From Jeongeupia naejangsanensis (GTDB taxonomy: Bacteria > Pseudomonadota > Gammaproteobacteria > Burkholderiales > Chitinibacteraceae): a stretch of 64,000 nucleotides of DNA. The position numbers and the translations under genes were made by a program. The stretch is taken from positions 1 to 64,000 of the forward strand of contig NZ_JAESND010000002.1 in the NCBI RefSeq assembly GCF_016865585.1, given 5' to 3'. The notes below the pieces were generated by a model. That model had not been told where the DNA came from. It searched no databases and saw nothing but the letters and a program-made list of their open reading frames with translations. Of the stretch, positions 16,808-27,532 are shown piece by piece (the first letter of the stretch is position 1; every line of letters begins with the position of its first letter).

Positions 16808-18514
16808 GTGCGCATCCTCGTTGTCGACGATACCGAAGCCGTCCTGCTGCTGATTTCGCGGTTTGTCGAGGCGCTGGGGCATGTGGCGATTCCGGCGCGT
16901 GACGGCGGTGAAGCCATCCGGATCTGGCGTGAGATCCGCCCCGATCTCGTATTGATGGACATGATGATGCCGGTCGTGTCCGGTGCCGAGGCTGCGGCGA
17001 CGATCAAGGCCGAGGCCGGTGAAACATGGGTGCCCATCGTTTTTGTTACCGGCATCGGTGAAGAGAGTCGTCTGGCCGAAGCGATCGAGCAAGGGGCTGA
17101 CGACTACATCAACAAGCCGGTCAACCTGCGTGTGTTGGAGGCAAAACTCAAGGCTTTCCAGCGTACGTTGGCGCTGAACCGCAAGGTGCGCGAGCAGTCG
17201 GCCAAGCTGGCCGATTATTACGCCCGTGCAGAAGAAGAGAAGCGCGTTGTCCAGCATCTAATGGAGCAGATGGTCAATGCCGAGCGGCTGTCCGATGCCC
17301 AGCTCGAGTACTGGCTGTCGCCCGCAGAAAGCCTTTCCGGCGACATGATCGCCGCGGCGAGAACGCCGGGCCAGGTCCTGCATCTGATGCTTGCCGACGG
17401 CATCGGTCACGGGCTCACTGCGGCACTGAATGTGCTGCCGCTGACGCAGCCGTTTTACAGCATGACCGAGAAGGGCTATGCCATTCCGGACATTCTGGTC
17501 GAGATGAGCAAGAAAGTGCGCCAGGTCCTGCCGATCGGCCGCTTTGTCGCAGTTGTGCTGATCGCAATCGATGAGGCCAATGGCTGTATCGAGGTATGGA
17601 ACGGCGGCATGCCGACCGTGCTGGTTGTGGATGATGCGGGCGAGGTCTGCCATCGCTGGGCGTCACGTCACTTGCCCCTGGGTATCACCGAGACCCACGA
17701 CGTCGAAACGGTGACCGAGCGCTTCTATTTCGACTCGCCCGGTACCGTGGTTGCCTATTCGGACGGCTTGATCGAAGCGCGCAGTGCTGATGGCCATTCG
17801 TTCGGCCTGCCAAGGCTGCAGCAATTGTTGAAGGTATCTGCAAGGCGGCGTCTTGCTGGTGTGCAGGCGGAACTCGATGCCCACCTTGTAGACACGGCCC
17901 ATCACGACGACATTTCCTTGGTGCTTGGGCACTTTGGCGCGCGCTTGCGCGGCGTTGCGGCCGAAGAAGGAAGGCATCTGTCTCCAGCGGTGCTGAGCGC
18001 TCTGCTAAAGGTCGGTGAACCTGCATGGCAATACGCGCTTCAGCTGGGCGCGGCGGAACTCAAGTACTTGAATACCGTGCCGTTCATGATGTCGTTCATC
18101 AACGAAATCCGGGTGCTGGTACCGCATCAGTCCGACGTTTTCCTGATCCTGACCGAACTGTTTACGAATGCACTAGATCATGGCCTTCTTAGGCTGGACG
18201 CGAGTCAGAAGCAGGCCCCCGGGGGACGTGAACGCTACCTGGCAGCGCGGACTCGCGGATTGGAGCAGCTCGAATCAGGTCGTATCGATATCGAATTGAC
18301 CGGTTTGCGCAGCGGTGGGCAAAACGTCCTGAAAATCCATGTCTGCGATACTGGTCCCGGGTTTGACTGGCGGGCTGGCGTTACTGCAACCGATGTTGCC
18401 CATGTGCAGGGAACGGGGCTGGCCTTGGTGCGTGCACTGAGTAGCGCCTTGATATTCCGCGACCCAGGCAACGATGTGGTCGCGTATTATCTGCTCGACA
18501 CGCCGCCGGCTTGA
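16808..18514 (+). CDS. Receiver-PP2C phosphatase-HATPase regulator (HsbR-like)
   Basis: 568 residues with three modules. The N-terminal receiver has phospho-Asp in LVLMDMMMPV. After a coiled segment comes a SpoIIE-type PP2C phosphatase (SLSGDMIAAAR, DGIGHGLTAAL, YSDGLIEAR). The C-terminal GHKL kinase domain has LTELFTNALDHGL and DTGPGFDW. The protein probably both removes and adds phosphate on the upstream STAS protein, with receiver phosphorylation setting the balance. The start is GTG 16808, just after the STAS gene; a longer reading from TTG 16760 overlaps that gene and lacks support. Confidence 0.85.
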   Translation: MRILVVDDTEAVLLLISRFVEALGHVAIPARDGGEAIRIWREIRPDLVLMDMMMPVVSGAEAAATIKAEAGETWVPIVFVTGIGEESRLAEAIEQGADDYINKPVNLRVLEAKLKAFQRTLALNRKVREQSAKLADYYARAEEEKRVVQHLMEQMVNAERLSDAQLEYWLSPAESLSGDMIAAARTPGQVLHLMLADGIGHGLTAALNVLPLTQPFYSMTEKGYAIPDILVEMSKKVRQVLPIGRFVAVVLIAIDEANGCIEVWNGGMPTVLVVDDAGEVCHRWASRHLPLGITETHDVETVTERFYFDSPGTVVAYSDGLIEARSADGHSFGLPRLQQLLKVSARRRLAGVQAELDAHLVDTAHHDDISLVLGHFGARLRGVAAEEGRHLSPAVLSALLKVGEPAWQYALQLGAAELKYLNTVPFMMSFINEIRVLVPHQSDVFLILTELFTNALDHGLLRLDASQKQAPGGRERYLAARTRGLEQLESGRIDIELTGLRSGGQNVLKIHVCDTGPGFDWRAGVTATDVAHVQGTGLALVRALSSALIFRDPGNDVVAYYLLDTPPA

Positions 18515-18566
18515 TACGCCGGCATGTCCTGACGCAAGATCGTTTTTTCCAGCTTTTCCTCCTTAG

Positions 18567-19192
18567 ATGCAGACTGTTTCCCCACTGGGTGCCGCGCGTC
18601 CTGCCGCTGCTGACGGACGTGTGATTGCCGTTGGTGCATCGACTGGTGGCACCGAGGCGCTCAAATCGCTGTTGGTGCCTTTGCCGGCAAACTTGCCGCC
18701 CATCGTGATCGTGCAGCACATGCCTGCAATGTTTACCGAGTCGTTCGCACGGAGACTCGACGGGTTGTGCACGCTTCAGGTCAAAGAAGCACAGCATGGC
18801 GATGTGCTCGCGCCGGGGTGTGTCTATCTGGCGCCGGGGCACTCCCATCTTCGGCTTGCTCGCCTTGGCGGGAGATTGAGCTGTGCACTGTCGCAGGATG
18901 AACCGGTCAATCGTCATCGGCCGTCGGTCGAGGTGTTGTTTCGCTCGGTCGCCGAGTTGGTCGGAAAGCAGGCTCTCGGCATCATGTTGACCGGTATGGG
19001 CAAGGACGGTGGCACCGGTATGCGCGCAATGCGCGATGCGGGTGCGTACAATTTTGCTCAGGACGAAGCGAGCGCAACGGTGTTCGGCATGCCCAAAGAA
19101 GCGATTGCGCTGGGTGGGGTCGACGAAGTCTTGCCGCTGAACCGTATCCCGGAACGCCTGCTCGCCAGATTGGCGTTGTGGGCAACCAAGTG

Positions 19193-19193
<1 letters not shown>
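18567..19193 (+). CDS. CheB-type methylesterase domain protein without receiver
   Basis: 208 residues made only of the CheB catalytic domain. Ser25 (GASTGG), His51 (VQHMP) and Asp147 (GMGKDGG) have the same spacing (26 and 122 residues) as the Salmonella CheB triad, so activity as a receptor glutamate methylesterase/deamidase is plausible. The N-terminal receiver of normal CheB is absent. It sits between the phosphatase gene and flrC, not beside cheR. Confidence 0.85.
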
Positions 19194-20542
<1,349 letters not shown>

Positions 20543-20544
20543 GC

Positions 20545-20560
20545 TGGCGCGCATCTTGCT
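20545..20560 (+). promoter_or_regulatory. Sigma-54 promoter of fliE
   Basis: TGGCGCG-N4-TTGCT has the invariant GG and GC and differs from the TGGCACG-N4-TTGCW consensus at one position. It lies 33 bases before the fliE ATG, directly after flrC. Confidence 0.8.
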
Positions 20561-20593
20561 TGATTGAACGTATTCGCAATTGGGACATTGTTT

Positions 20594-20914
20594 ATGAGCG
20601 TGCAGGGGATTGATCAGCTGCTGGGACAGTTGCAGGCCATGTCGGCCAAGGCCGCCGGCCAGAGCGCGCCTGCCGCCGATGCAACGAGCGGCGCCGATTT
20701 TGCCGGTCTGCTCAAGTCGTCGCTTGACCAAGTCAGTCAGATGCAGCAGTCGGCGCAGGCGCAGCAGGTTGCGTTCCAGAGCGGTGCGCCGGAGGCCGAT
20801 CTGCAGGATGTGATGGTGTCGCTTCAGAAGGCCAGCCTGAGCTTCCAGACCATGGTGCAGGTCCGCAACAAGCTGGTGAGCGCCTACCAGGAAGTCATGA
20901 ACATGCAGGTATGA
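20594..20914 (+). CDS. fliE: Flagellar hook-basal body protein FliE
   Basis: 106 residues. FliE joins the MS ring to the proximal rod. The C-terminal half has the family pattern DVMVSLQKASLSFQTMVQVRNKLVSAYQEVMNMQV. The middle is low-complexity Gln/Ala/Ser. The ATG at 20594 is chosen over an upstream reading from 20564 because it matches usual FliE length and follows the sigma-54 promoter. First gene of fliEFGHIJ. Confidence 0.92.
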   Translation: MSVQGIDQLLGQLQAMSAKAAGQSAPAADATSGADFAGLLKSSLDQVSQMQQSAQAQQVAFQSGAPEADLQDVMVSLQKASLSFQTMVQVRNKLVSAYQEVMNMQV

Positions 20915-20999
20915 TGCACTTTGGTGCTGGCTTACTGTGCTAGGTTGAAAACAGTTAGAATGGCGTGTTAACGATTCCAACTACCTAGTTTGATTTTCT

Positions 21000-22709
21000 A
21001 TGGCTGAAGCGGGCGCGACGAGCGGCAATCTCGGATCGGGGCAGGGGGCCGCAGCGTGGCGTCAGCGATTTGCCGCCATCCCGAATGCCCGCAAGCTGGG
21101 CATGATGATCGGTGCCGCAGTGCTGATCGCCGCCGCCGTCGGCATCTGGTTGTTCAGCAGCAGCCCCAGTTACCGCATCCTCTACACCAATATCCCCGAT
21201 AAAGACGGCGGCGCCATCGTTCAGTCGCTGCAGCAGATGAACGTGCCGTACAAGCTCGAAGCGGGCGGCACCATCTCCGTTCCCGCCGACAAAATCTACG
21301 ATACGCGTCTCAAGCTGGCGGCCCAAGGTCTGCCACGCGCCGGCAATGCCGGCTTCGAGATCATGGACAACCAGAAGTTCGGCGTATCGCAGTTTGCCGA
21401 ACAGGTGAATTACCAGCGCGCCATCGAAGGCGAGCTGGCGCAGTCGATCCAGACGATTTCGGTGGTCGAGAAGGCGCGTGTTCATCTGGCCATTCCGAAG
21501 CAGACGGTATTCCTGCGCGATCAGCAGAAACCGAGCGCATCGGTTTTGCTGACGCTGCAGCCGGGGCGTTCGCTCGATAGCGGGCAAGTAGCCGGCGTGA
21601 TCAATCTGGTGTCGGCCAGTATTCCGGATCTGCCGTCCAAGAACGTCACGGTTGTCGACCAGAATGGCGACCTGTTGTCACGTCCGCAGGATCTGAATCA
21701 GCCCAATCTCGATGCCCGACAGCTTGTCTATGTGCAGCAGATCGAGAAAAACTATGTCGAACGTATTCAGGCCATTCTCGCCTCTATCGTCGGCAAGGAA
21801 AACGTCCGGGCAGAGGTTACGGCGCAAGTCGATTTCGCAGAAGTCGAGCAGACCAGCGAAACGTTCAAGCCCAACAGCCCGCCGAATGCGGCCGCCATCC
21901 GCAGCCAGCAGAGCGCGGAGCAACTGGGGCGGAACGTCACCGAAGCGGTCGGCGGCGTACCCGGTGCGCTCTCGAACCAGCCGCCAGGTGCTGCGGTCGC
22001 GCCGATCAGCGTTCCACTGGCATCCGATGTCGCGGCGTCAAGCACCGGCAATACCAACAGCAGCAAGAACGCCACGACCAATTACGAGCTCGACAAGACG
22101 ATCCAGCATGTCAAACAGCCGGTCGGCAACGTCAAGCGCTTGTCCGCTGCCGTGGTGGTCAATTACAAGCCGGGCCGCGACAAGAGTGGTCAGGCGACCT
22201 ACGTGCCGTATAGCCAGCAGGAAATGGTGCAGTTGAACGATCTGGTGCGCGAAGCGATGGGGTTCAACAAGGAGCGCGGCGATTCGATCAATCTGGTGAA
22301 CGCGGCGTTTGCGGAATCCCAGCCGCTGATCGAGAAACCGCTGCAGGAAAAGGCGCTCGATTTCGCTCGCGCAAACATGACCGACCTGCTCAAGCTGGGC
22401 CTGATCGCGCTGGCGGTGCTCTACCTGCTGTTCTTTGTCGTGCGCCCGCTGATGCGCGATCTGGCGCGCGCACGCGATGTGCCTGCACCGGTCGATCTGG
22501 AGCTGGGAGAGCCGCTGGCGGCGGACGAAGCGCATGCAGCCCAGCGGCAGGAAAAGGCCGAGGAAGACAATGTCCGACTCTCGGCCTTTGCCGACAAGCT
22601 GCAGCAGGGCAAGGAACTCGCCAAGAACGATCCGCGTATGGTCGCGACCATCCTGCGCGAATGGATGGCACGCGAAGAAGAAACGGCAAATCCGAACAAG
22701 GTGGGCTGA
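21000..22709 (+). CDS. fliF: Flagellar MS-ring protein FliF
   Basis: 569 residues. FliF forms the inner-membrane MS ring. Membrane helices lie at about 34-55 and 460-482. The periplasmic part begins SPSYRILYTNIPDKDGGAIVQSL and holds the YscJ/FliF ring-building domain (ARVHLAIPKQTVF). The short cytoplasmic tail, which binds FliG, ends AREEETANPNKVG. It starts 85 bases after fliE and abuts fliG. Confidence 0.95.
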   Translation: MAEAGATSGNLGSGQGAAAWRQRFAAIPNARKLGMMIGAAVLIAAAVGIWLFSSSPSYRILYTNIPDKDGGAIVQSLQQMNVPYKLEAGGTISVPADKIYDTRLKLAAQGLPRAGNAGFEIMDNQKFGVSQFAEQVNYQRAIEGELAQSIQTISVVEKARVHLAIPKQTVFLRDQQKPSASVLLTLQPGRSLDSGQVAGVINLVSASIPDLPSKNVTVVDQNGDLLSRPQDLNQPNLDARQLVYVQQIEKNYVERIQAILASIVGKENVRAEVTAQVDFAEVEQTSETFKPNSPPNAAAIRSQQSAEQLGRNVTEAVGGVPGALSNQPPGAAVAPISVPLASDVAASSTGNTNSSKNATTNYELDKTIQHVKQPVGNVKRLSAAVVVNYKPGRDKSGQATYVPYSQQEMVQLNDLVREAMGFNKERGDSINLVNAAFAESQPLIEKPLQEKALDFARANMTDLLKLGLIALAVLYLLFFVVRPLMRDLARARDVPAPVDLELGEPLAADEAHAAQRQEKAEEDNVRLSAFADKLQQGKELAKNDPRMVATILREWMAREEETANPNKVG

Positions 22710-23705
22710 GTGAACGAAGAAGGCGTGCGCAAGGCAGCGATCCTGCTGATGACGCTGGGCGAAGAGGCTGCGGTCGAGGTCTTCAAGTACCTCGGCCCCA
22801 AGGAAGTGCAGCGGCTCGGTTTCGCCATGGCAAACATGGAAAACGTACAGCGCGAAGAGGTCAATACCGCGCTGGACGACTTCGTTACCTCGACTGAAAG
22901 CCGCGCCAATCTTGGCGCCGCTGACGAGTACATCCGTTCTGTGCTGACCAAGGCGCTGGGTTCGGACAAGGCCGCCAATCTGCTGGATCGCATCCTGCAG
23001 GGCAACGACAACAACGGGATCGAGTCGCTGAAGTGGATGGATTCGGTTGCCGTGGCCGAGCTGATCCGCAACGAACATCCGCAGATCGTGGCGACCATCC
23101 TTGTGCATCTGGAGCCGGATCAGTCGTCCGAAATCCTCGCGCATTTCGTCGAACGTACTCGCAACGACGTGCTGTTGCGCATCGCCACGCTCGAAGGCGT
23201 GCAGCCGGCGGCATTGCGCGAGCTGAACGACGTCCTGACGCAGCTGCTGTCGGGCTCGGACAAGATCAAGAAGAGCGCGATGGGCGGTGTCCACATGGCC
23301 GCCGAGATCCTCAACTTCATGGGCGGCGTGACCGAAGCTTCGGCGATCTCGAGCATCCGCGACTACGATCCGGAACTGGCGCAGAAGATTCAGGACAAGA
23401 TGTTCACCTTCGACAATCTGCTCGATATCGACGATCGCGGCATCCAGATGCTGCTGCGCGAAATCCAGTCCGATTCGCTCATCGTCGCGCTCAAGGGGAC
23501 GAGCCAGGCGCTCAAGGACAAGGTCTTCAAGAACATGTCGCAACGTGCGGCGGAGATGCTGCGCGACGACCTCGAGGCCAAGGGACCGGTGAAGTTGTCC
23601 GAGGTCGAAGCCGAGCAGAAGGAAATCCTCAAGATCGTCCGTCGTCTGGCCGACGAGGGGCAGATCGTGCTGTCCGGCAAGGGCGACGAAGGGTTGGTCG
23701 AGTAA
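22710..23705 (+). CDS. fliG: Flagellar motor switch protein FliG
   Basis: 331 residues, normal FliG length. FliG takes torque from the stator and sets rotation direction with FliM/FliN. The NEHPQIVATILVHL motif and the C-terminal charged helix (FDNLLDIDDRGIQMLLREI) are present. The start is GTG at 22710, directly after the fliF stop. Confidence 0.95.
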   Translation: MNEEGVRKAAILLMTLGEEAAVEVFKYLGPKEVQRLGFAMANMENVQREEVNTALDDFVTSTESRANLGAADEYIRSVLTKALGSDKAANLLDRILQGNDNNGIESLKWMDSVAVAELIRNEHPQIVATILVHLEPDQSSEILAHFVERTRNDVLLRIATLEGVQPAALRELNDVLTQLLSGSDKIKKSAMGGVHMAAEILNFMGGVTEASAISSIRDYDPELAQKIQDKMFTFDNLLDIDDRGIQMLLREIQSDSLIVALKGTSQALKDKVFKNMSQRAAEMLRDDLEAKGPVKLSEVEAEQKEILKIVRRLADEGQIVLSGKGDEGLVE

Positions 23706-23708
23706 GCG

Positions 23709-24494
23709 ATGGCCGGCCCGCATCGACGCGTCATTCCGCGCGAAGAACTCACTGCCTGGGAGCGTTGGGAACTGGGCGGTATCGACGAGGAGCGCCGCGC
23801 GCGGCAGCCCCTGCCACAGACCGCAACGCCCGAGTTGCCCGTGCAGGTGCAGCCTGAACCCGAGCCGGTCTTGCTGCCGCCGGTCGACGATCCGGTGCCA
23901 GCGTACGAATCTCTGCCGGTGGCCGAGGTCAGTCTGCCCACCGCCGAGGAAATCGAGGCGATCGAGCAGCAGGCGATGCGCGAAGGTTTCGACGCAGGGT
24001 TGGAGGCGGGCCGTCTGGCAGCCGAGGACGAGATCGGCCGACTCAAGAACGTCCTGCAATCACTGGAGAACGTGACCGCCGGCGCCGAGCGCGAGCTGGC
24101 CGAGTCGGTACTCGATCTGGCGCTGGTACTGGCACGAGAGCTGGTCAGGCAGGAGGTTGCCGCCGACCGGAAACTGCTGCTGCCGGCCATCGTCGAGGCG
24201 CTGTCGGGTATTCCTCCGGCCGGGGGAACGTCCCGCCTGTACCTGCACCCGGACGACCTGAGCGTGCTCGAACCGATGCTCGCGATCGAGTTGTCCGGTG
24301 AAACATGGCGATTGATCGCCGATCCCCGTCTCAGTCCCGGTGATGCCCGAATCGAAACGGCATCGACGCAGATCGATCTGGCGCTGCCAGGCCGCTGGCA
24401 TACCCTGTTGCGGGTACTGAATCGCGCAGAGCGTGACGATCTCCAGTGGAACGCACCGGTATCTCCCGCTGACGGAGCCGGTAGCGGTGGCTGA
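23709..24494 (+). CDS. fliH: Flagellar assembly protein FliH
   Basis: 261 residues. FliH holds the export ATPase FliI at the export gate. The N-terminus is Pro/Glu-rich and variable. The central coiled region ([27 protein letters not shown], positions split across Gly-containing heptads) and the C-terminal domain ([32 protein letters not shown]) fit the FliH/SctL family. It starts three bases after fliG and overlaps fliI. Confidence 0.9.
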   Translation: MAGPHRRVIPREELTAWERWELGGIDEERRARQPLPQTATPELPVQVQPEPEPVLLPPVDDPVPAYESLPVAEVSLPTAEEIEAIEQQAMREGFDAGLEAGRLAAEDEIGRLKNVLQSLENVTAGAERELAESVLDLALVLARELVRQEVAADRKLLLPAIVEALSGIPPAGGTSRLYLHPDDLSVLEPMLAIELSGETWRLIADPRLSPGDARIETASTQIDLALPGRWHTLLRVLNRAERDDLQWNAPVSPADGAGSGG

Positions 24495-25884
24495 ACGGCT
24501 GCAGGCTACTCATCGTTACCTGGCCGATTGCGGCGATGCGGTCCGCTGGATCCGGCCGTGGAAGCCGCGTGGCAAGCTGGTGCGCGTTTCCGGACTGGTG
24601 CTTGAAGTCGCCGGTCTCAAGCTGCCGCTTGGTGCATCGTGCGAAGTGATGACGCCCGGCGGTCATCCGGTCGAGGCCGTCGTCGTCGGTTTCAACGACG
24701 ACCGGCTGTTTCTGATGCCGATCAGCGAAATTTATGGCGTCGAGCCGGGTGCTGAAGTGGTGCCGCATGAAGACGTTGCCGCCTGGGTGCCCGAGTATGA
24801 CAACCCTAAGCCACCGGCGCGCCGGCTCGAGGACCAGGGCCGACAGGTGCCGGTTGGCTGGGGGCTGCTCGGGCGGATTCTGGACGGTCTCGGCCGGCCG
24901 CTCGACGGTCGCGGCAAGTTGCAGGTCGATGCCTATGCGCCGTTGTTCGCACGTGCCTACAACCCGATGGATCGCGAACCGGTACGCGACGTGATGGACG
25001 TGGGCGTGCGTGCGATCAACGCCATGCTCACCGTCGGTCGCGGCCAGCGGCTTGGCCTGTTTGCCGGCTCCGGCGTCGGCAAGTCGGTGCTGCTGGGGAT
25101 GATGGCGCGATTCACCACGGCCGACGTCGTCGTGGTCGGGCTGATCGGCGAGCGTGGTCGCGAGGTCAAGGACTTCATCGAGAACATTCTCGGTGACGAG
25201 GGCCTGGCGCGTTCGGTTGTTGTTGCCGCACCGGCCGATACGCCGCCGCTGCTGCGCCTTTACGGCGCGGCCTACGCGACCAGCATCGCCGAGTACTTCC
25301 GCAATCAGGGCAAGCACGTGCTGCTGATCATGGACTCGCTGACGCGTTACGCGATGGCGCAGCGCGAGATCGCGCTGGCGGTTGGCGAGCCGCCGGCGAC
25401 CAAGGGCTATCCGCCGTCGGTGTTCGCACGCTTGCCACAGCTGGTTGAGCGGGCTGGTAACGGTCGCGAGGGTGGTGGCTCGATCACGGCGTTCTACACC
25501 GTGCTGTCCGAAGGCGACGACCAGCAGGACCCGATTGCCGACAACGCCCGGGCGATTCTGGACGGCCACTTCGTGCTCAGCCGTCAGCTCGCCGAATCCG
25601 GTCACTATCCGGCCATCGACATCGAGGCATCGATCTCGCGCGTGATGCATGACATCGTTGCCCCCGAGGAGTTCGAGCTGGTCCGGCGCTTCAAGTATCT
25701 GTACTCGCGTTACCAGCGCTCGCGCGATCTGATCAGTGTCGGCGCCTATGTGCCCGGTTCCGACACGCTGCTCGATGAAGCCATCCGCCGCTATCCGGCA
25801 TTCGAGGGATTCCTTCAGCAACGGATCCACGAGCAGGAAAGTTACGCCGGTGCGCGGACCAAGCTGGCCGGTCTGTTCGCATGA
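24487..25884 (+). CDS. fliI: Flagellar export ATPase FliI
   Basis: 465 residues. Hexameric F1-like ATPase of the flagellar type III export apparatus. Walker [12 protein letters not shown], the family stretch [14 protein letters not shown] and Walker [18 protein letters not shown] are clear. I choose GTG 24487, which overlaps the end of fliH by eight bases and has GGAG nine bases upstream. GTG 24433 would add 18 residues unlike other FliI proteins. Confidence 0.94.
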   Translation: MAERLQATHRYLADCGDAVRWIRPWKPRGKLVRVSGLVLEVAGLKLPLGASCEVMTPGGHPVEAVVVGFNDDRLFLMPISEIYGVEPGAEVVPHEDVAAWVPEYDNPKPPARRLEDQGRQVPVGWGLLGRILDGLGRPLDGRGKLQVDAYAPLFARAYNPMDREPVRDVMDVGVRAINAMLTVGRGQRLGLFAGSGVGKSVLLGMMARFTTADVVVVGLIGERGREVKDFIENILGDEGLARSVVVAAPADTPPLLRLYGAAYATSIAEYFRNQGKHVLLIMDSLTRYAMAQREIALAVGEPPATKGYPPSVFARLPQLVERAGNGREGGGSITAFYTVLSEGDDQQDPIADNARAILDGHFVLSRQLAESGHYPAIDIEASISRVMHDIVAPEEFELVRRFKYLYSRYQRSRDLISVGAYVPGSDTLLDEAIRRYPAFEGFLQQRIHEQESYAGARTKLAGLFA

Positions 25885-25898
25885 GCGGATCATAGGGT

Positions 25899-26324
25899 AT
25901 GGCCAAGTTCCGCTTCGAATTCCTACTTGAGCTCGCGACCGACGCGCGTGAACGCGAGGTCAAGGTGCTGCAGGCCGCGCAGGCCGCCGAACAGGGGGCG
26001 CGTGATCGGCTGGTCCAGATCCAGCACTATTGCGACGAGTATCGCCGCAAGCTGACGCTGAGTGCGCAGTCCGGCATGACCGTGGTGCAGTTCCGCGACT
26101 ACCAGCTGTTCCTTGGCAAACTTGACGATGCAACCAAGCAGCAACTGGCCGAGGTCGCGCGTCTTGTCAGCGAGCGCGAGGCTGCGCTGGCCCGATTCAA
26201 CGAGTGCGAAAAAAAGCTCAAGGCCTACGAGACGCTGAAGGTTCGCCACGGCAAGCAGCAGGACAAGCTTGAGTTGCAACGCGAGCAGAAGCTGCTCGAC
26301 GAATTCAACAGCCGGCCGCGCTAG
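25899..26324 (+). CDS. fliJ: Flagellar export chaperone FliJ
   Basis: 141 residues, almost all charged helices forming a long coiled coil, beginning MAKFRFEFLLELATD as FliJ proteins do. FliJ links the FliI ring to FlhA and recycles export chaperones. Last gene of this flagellar operon; it converges on tssE with only 11 bases between stops and no hairpin. Confidence 0.9.
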   Translation: MAKFRFEFLLELATDAREREVKVLQAAQAAEQGARDRLVQIQHYCDEYRRKLTLSAQSGMTVVQFRDYQLFLGKLDDATKQQLAEVARLVSEREAALARFNECEKKLKAYETLKVRHGKQQDKLELQREQKLLDEFNSRPR

Positions 26325-26335
26325 CCACTGTAGAA

Positions 26336-26818
26336 CTACCCGCCCGGGCGGATCTTGTAGACATTCGACGACAGCTGCAGCGTGGCATCGAATGCGACGG
26401 GCGGCTTGTGCGGATGGACCTTGAGGACGGCATCGACGCGAAAACGCAGCGCGCGTTCGAGCTCACGCGGGGCCTCCAGCGAAATGCGCACCCGGCCCAG
26501 CCGCGGTTCGTGCCGCTCGATGGCCTTGCGTATCCGCTCGCGCAACAGCTCGCGATCTTCCGGGTTCAGCAGGCTGACGCCGGACAGGTCCGGAATGCCG
26601 AAGCCGACCATCGTTTCGGCTGCCAGCGGATAGGCCTCGAACGTTTCGGTGTAGTCGATCGTCCGGGTGTTCAGCAGCGCTTCCAGATCCCGCGCCAATG
26701 CCCGCTTGAAATCGGGCATGTCGAACAGCAACCAGCTTCCACCGGGTGGGCGATCGGGTTCGTCGTCGAGCAGGCGATCCAGGATCGATGGCTGGATCGA
26801 GACGGCGTGGCGGCTCAT
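26336..26818 (-). CDS. tssE: Type VI secretion baseplate protein TssE
   Basis: 160 residues of the gp25-like family; TssE is a wedge part of the T6SS baseplate. The segments SILDRLLDDEP, LARDLEALLNTR and FGIPDLSGVSLLNPEDRELLRERIRKAI are typical. ATG 26818 overlaps the tssL stop (ATGA), so the two are coupled. Last gene of tssJ-K-L-E. Confidence 0.92.
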   Translation of the reverse strand: MSRHAVSIQPSILDRLLDDEPDRPPGGSWLLFDMPDFKRALARDLEALLNTRTIDYTETFEAYPLAAETMVGFGIPDLSGVSLLNPEDRELLRERIRKAIERHEPRLGRVRISLEAPRELERALRFRVDAVLKVHPHKPPVAFDATLQLSSNVYKIRPGG

Positions 26819-27510
26819 CCGCCGATGAACGTGCCGACCTGCTGACCCAGCAGGACGCGATAGGCCACGAAAATGCCGACCGCGACGATCGCCAGCACCG
26901 CGAAGTAGAGCCACAACGGCAGTTCGTGCCGGACAAAGGCTTGGAAGCGTTGCGGCAGCTTCCAGTTCGGAGAGAACTCGGCCTTGCCGCCACGGACTTG
27001 CTGGATTTCCTGGCCCAGCCGATGCGCGAGATAGCCGAGCTTTTCACTGCCCTCGAGCAGGTATTTGCCCTGGAAGCCGAGCAGCAGGCAGATCTGGAAC
27101 ACTTCGAGTGCTTCGATGTGTTTTGCCGGATCGAGTCGCAGCATTTCCAGCCGATCGAAGAAACCTTCGCCGGCAAGGTGTTCGCCGAACAGCCGCAGTT
27201 GCAGCGGCATCCGCTCCCACTCTTCGCGAAGCGGGAAATCGGACGAGAGAATGATTTCGTCCATCAGCGCGCAAAACGCGTACTTGGCCTGATCGATCGC
27301 ATCACCCGGCTTGCCGAACTGACGGGCGTGGCGTTCGAACTGGGCGAGGAACTGATCGACACGGCGATTGAATTCGGCTGCGCTGTTCGGCGCATTGCCG
27401 TCGCGCAACAGGAACAGCAGGTAGGTGCCGTCCTCGAGCATGTCGCGCAGGGCGGGGGCGGTGGGCTGCTCGACGCTGAGCGGGTGGGCGATGTCGGTAG
27501 GGGCGTTCAT
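26815..27510 (-). CDS. tssL: Type VI secretion membrane protein TssL (short DotU/IcmH form)
   Basis: 231 residues. TssL joins TssM and TssJ in the membrane complex. The cytoplasmic DotU domain (YAFCALMDEIILSS, WERMPLQLRLFGEHLAGEGFFDRLE) is followed by one C-terminal membrane helix (about 200-220) and only ~10 further residues. The peptidoglycan-binding OmpA extension of long TssL forms is absent. A separate OmpA-like lipoprotein is encoded beside hcp. Confidence 0.94.
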   Translation of the reverse strand: MNAPTDIAHPLSVEQPTAPALRDMLEDGTYLLFLLRDGNAPNSAAEFNRRVDQFLAQFERHARQFGKPGDAIDQAKYAFCALMDEIILSSDFPLREEWERMPLQLRLFGEHLAGEGFFDRLEMLRLDPAKHIEALEVFQICLLLGFQGKYLLEGSEKLGYLAHRLGQEIQQVRGGKAEFSPNWKLPQRFQAFVRHELPLWLYFAVLAIVAVGIFVAYRVLLGQQVGTFIGG

Positions 27511-27532
27511 GCCGGATCCTTGTATTTGGAGG

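Noticed and set aside
16495-18514. STAS and SpoIIE-type genes as sporulation genes
   Set aside because: The organism is Gram-negative and flagellar regulators surround the pair; the domains are common partner-switch parts.
22038-24059. 673-codon minus-strand open frame opposite fliF-fliG-fliH
   Set aside because: Three standard flagellar genes occupy the plus strand; the frame is a high-GC artefact with His/Arg/Gln-rich composition.
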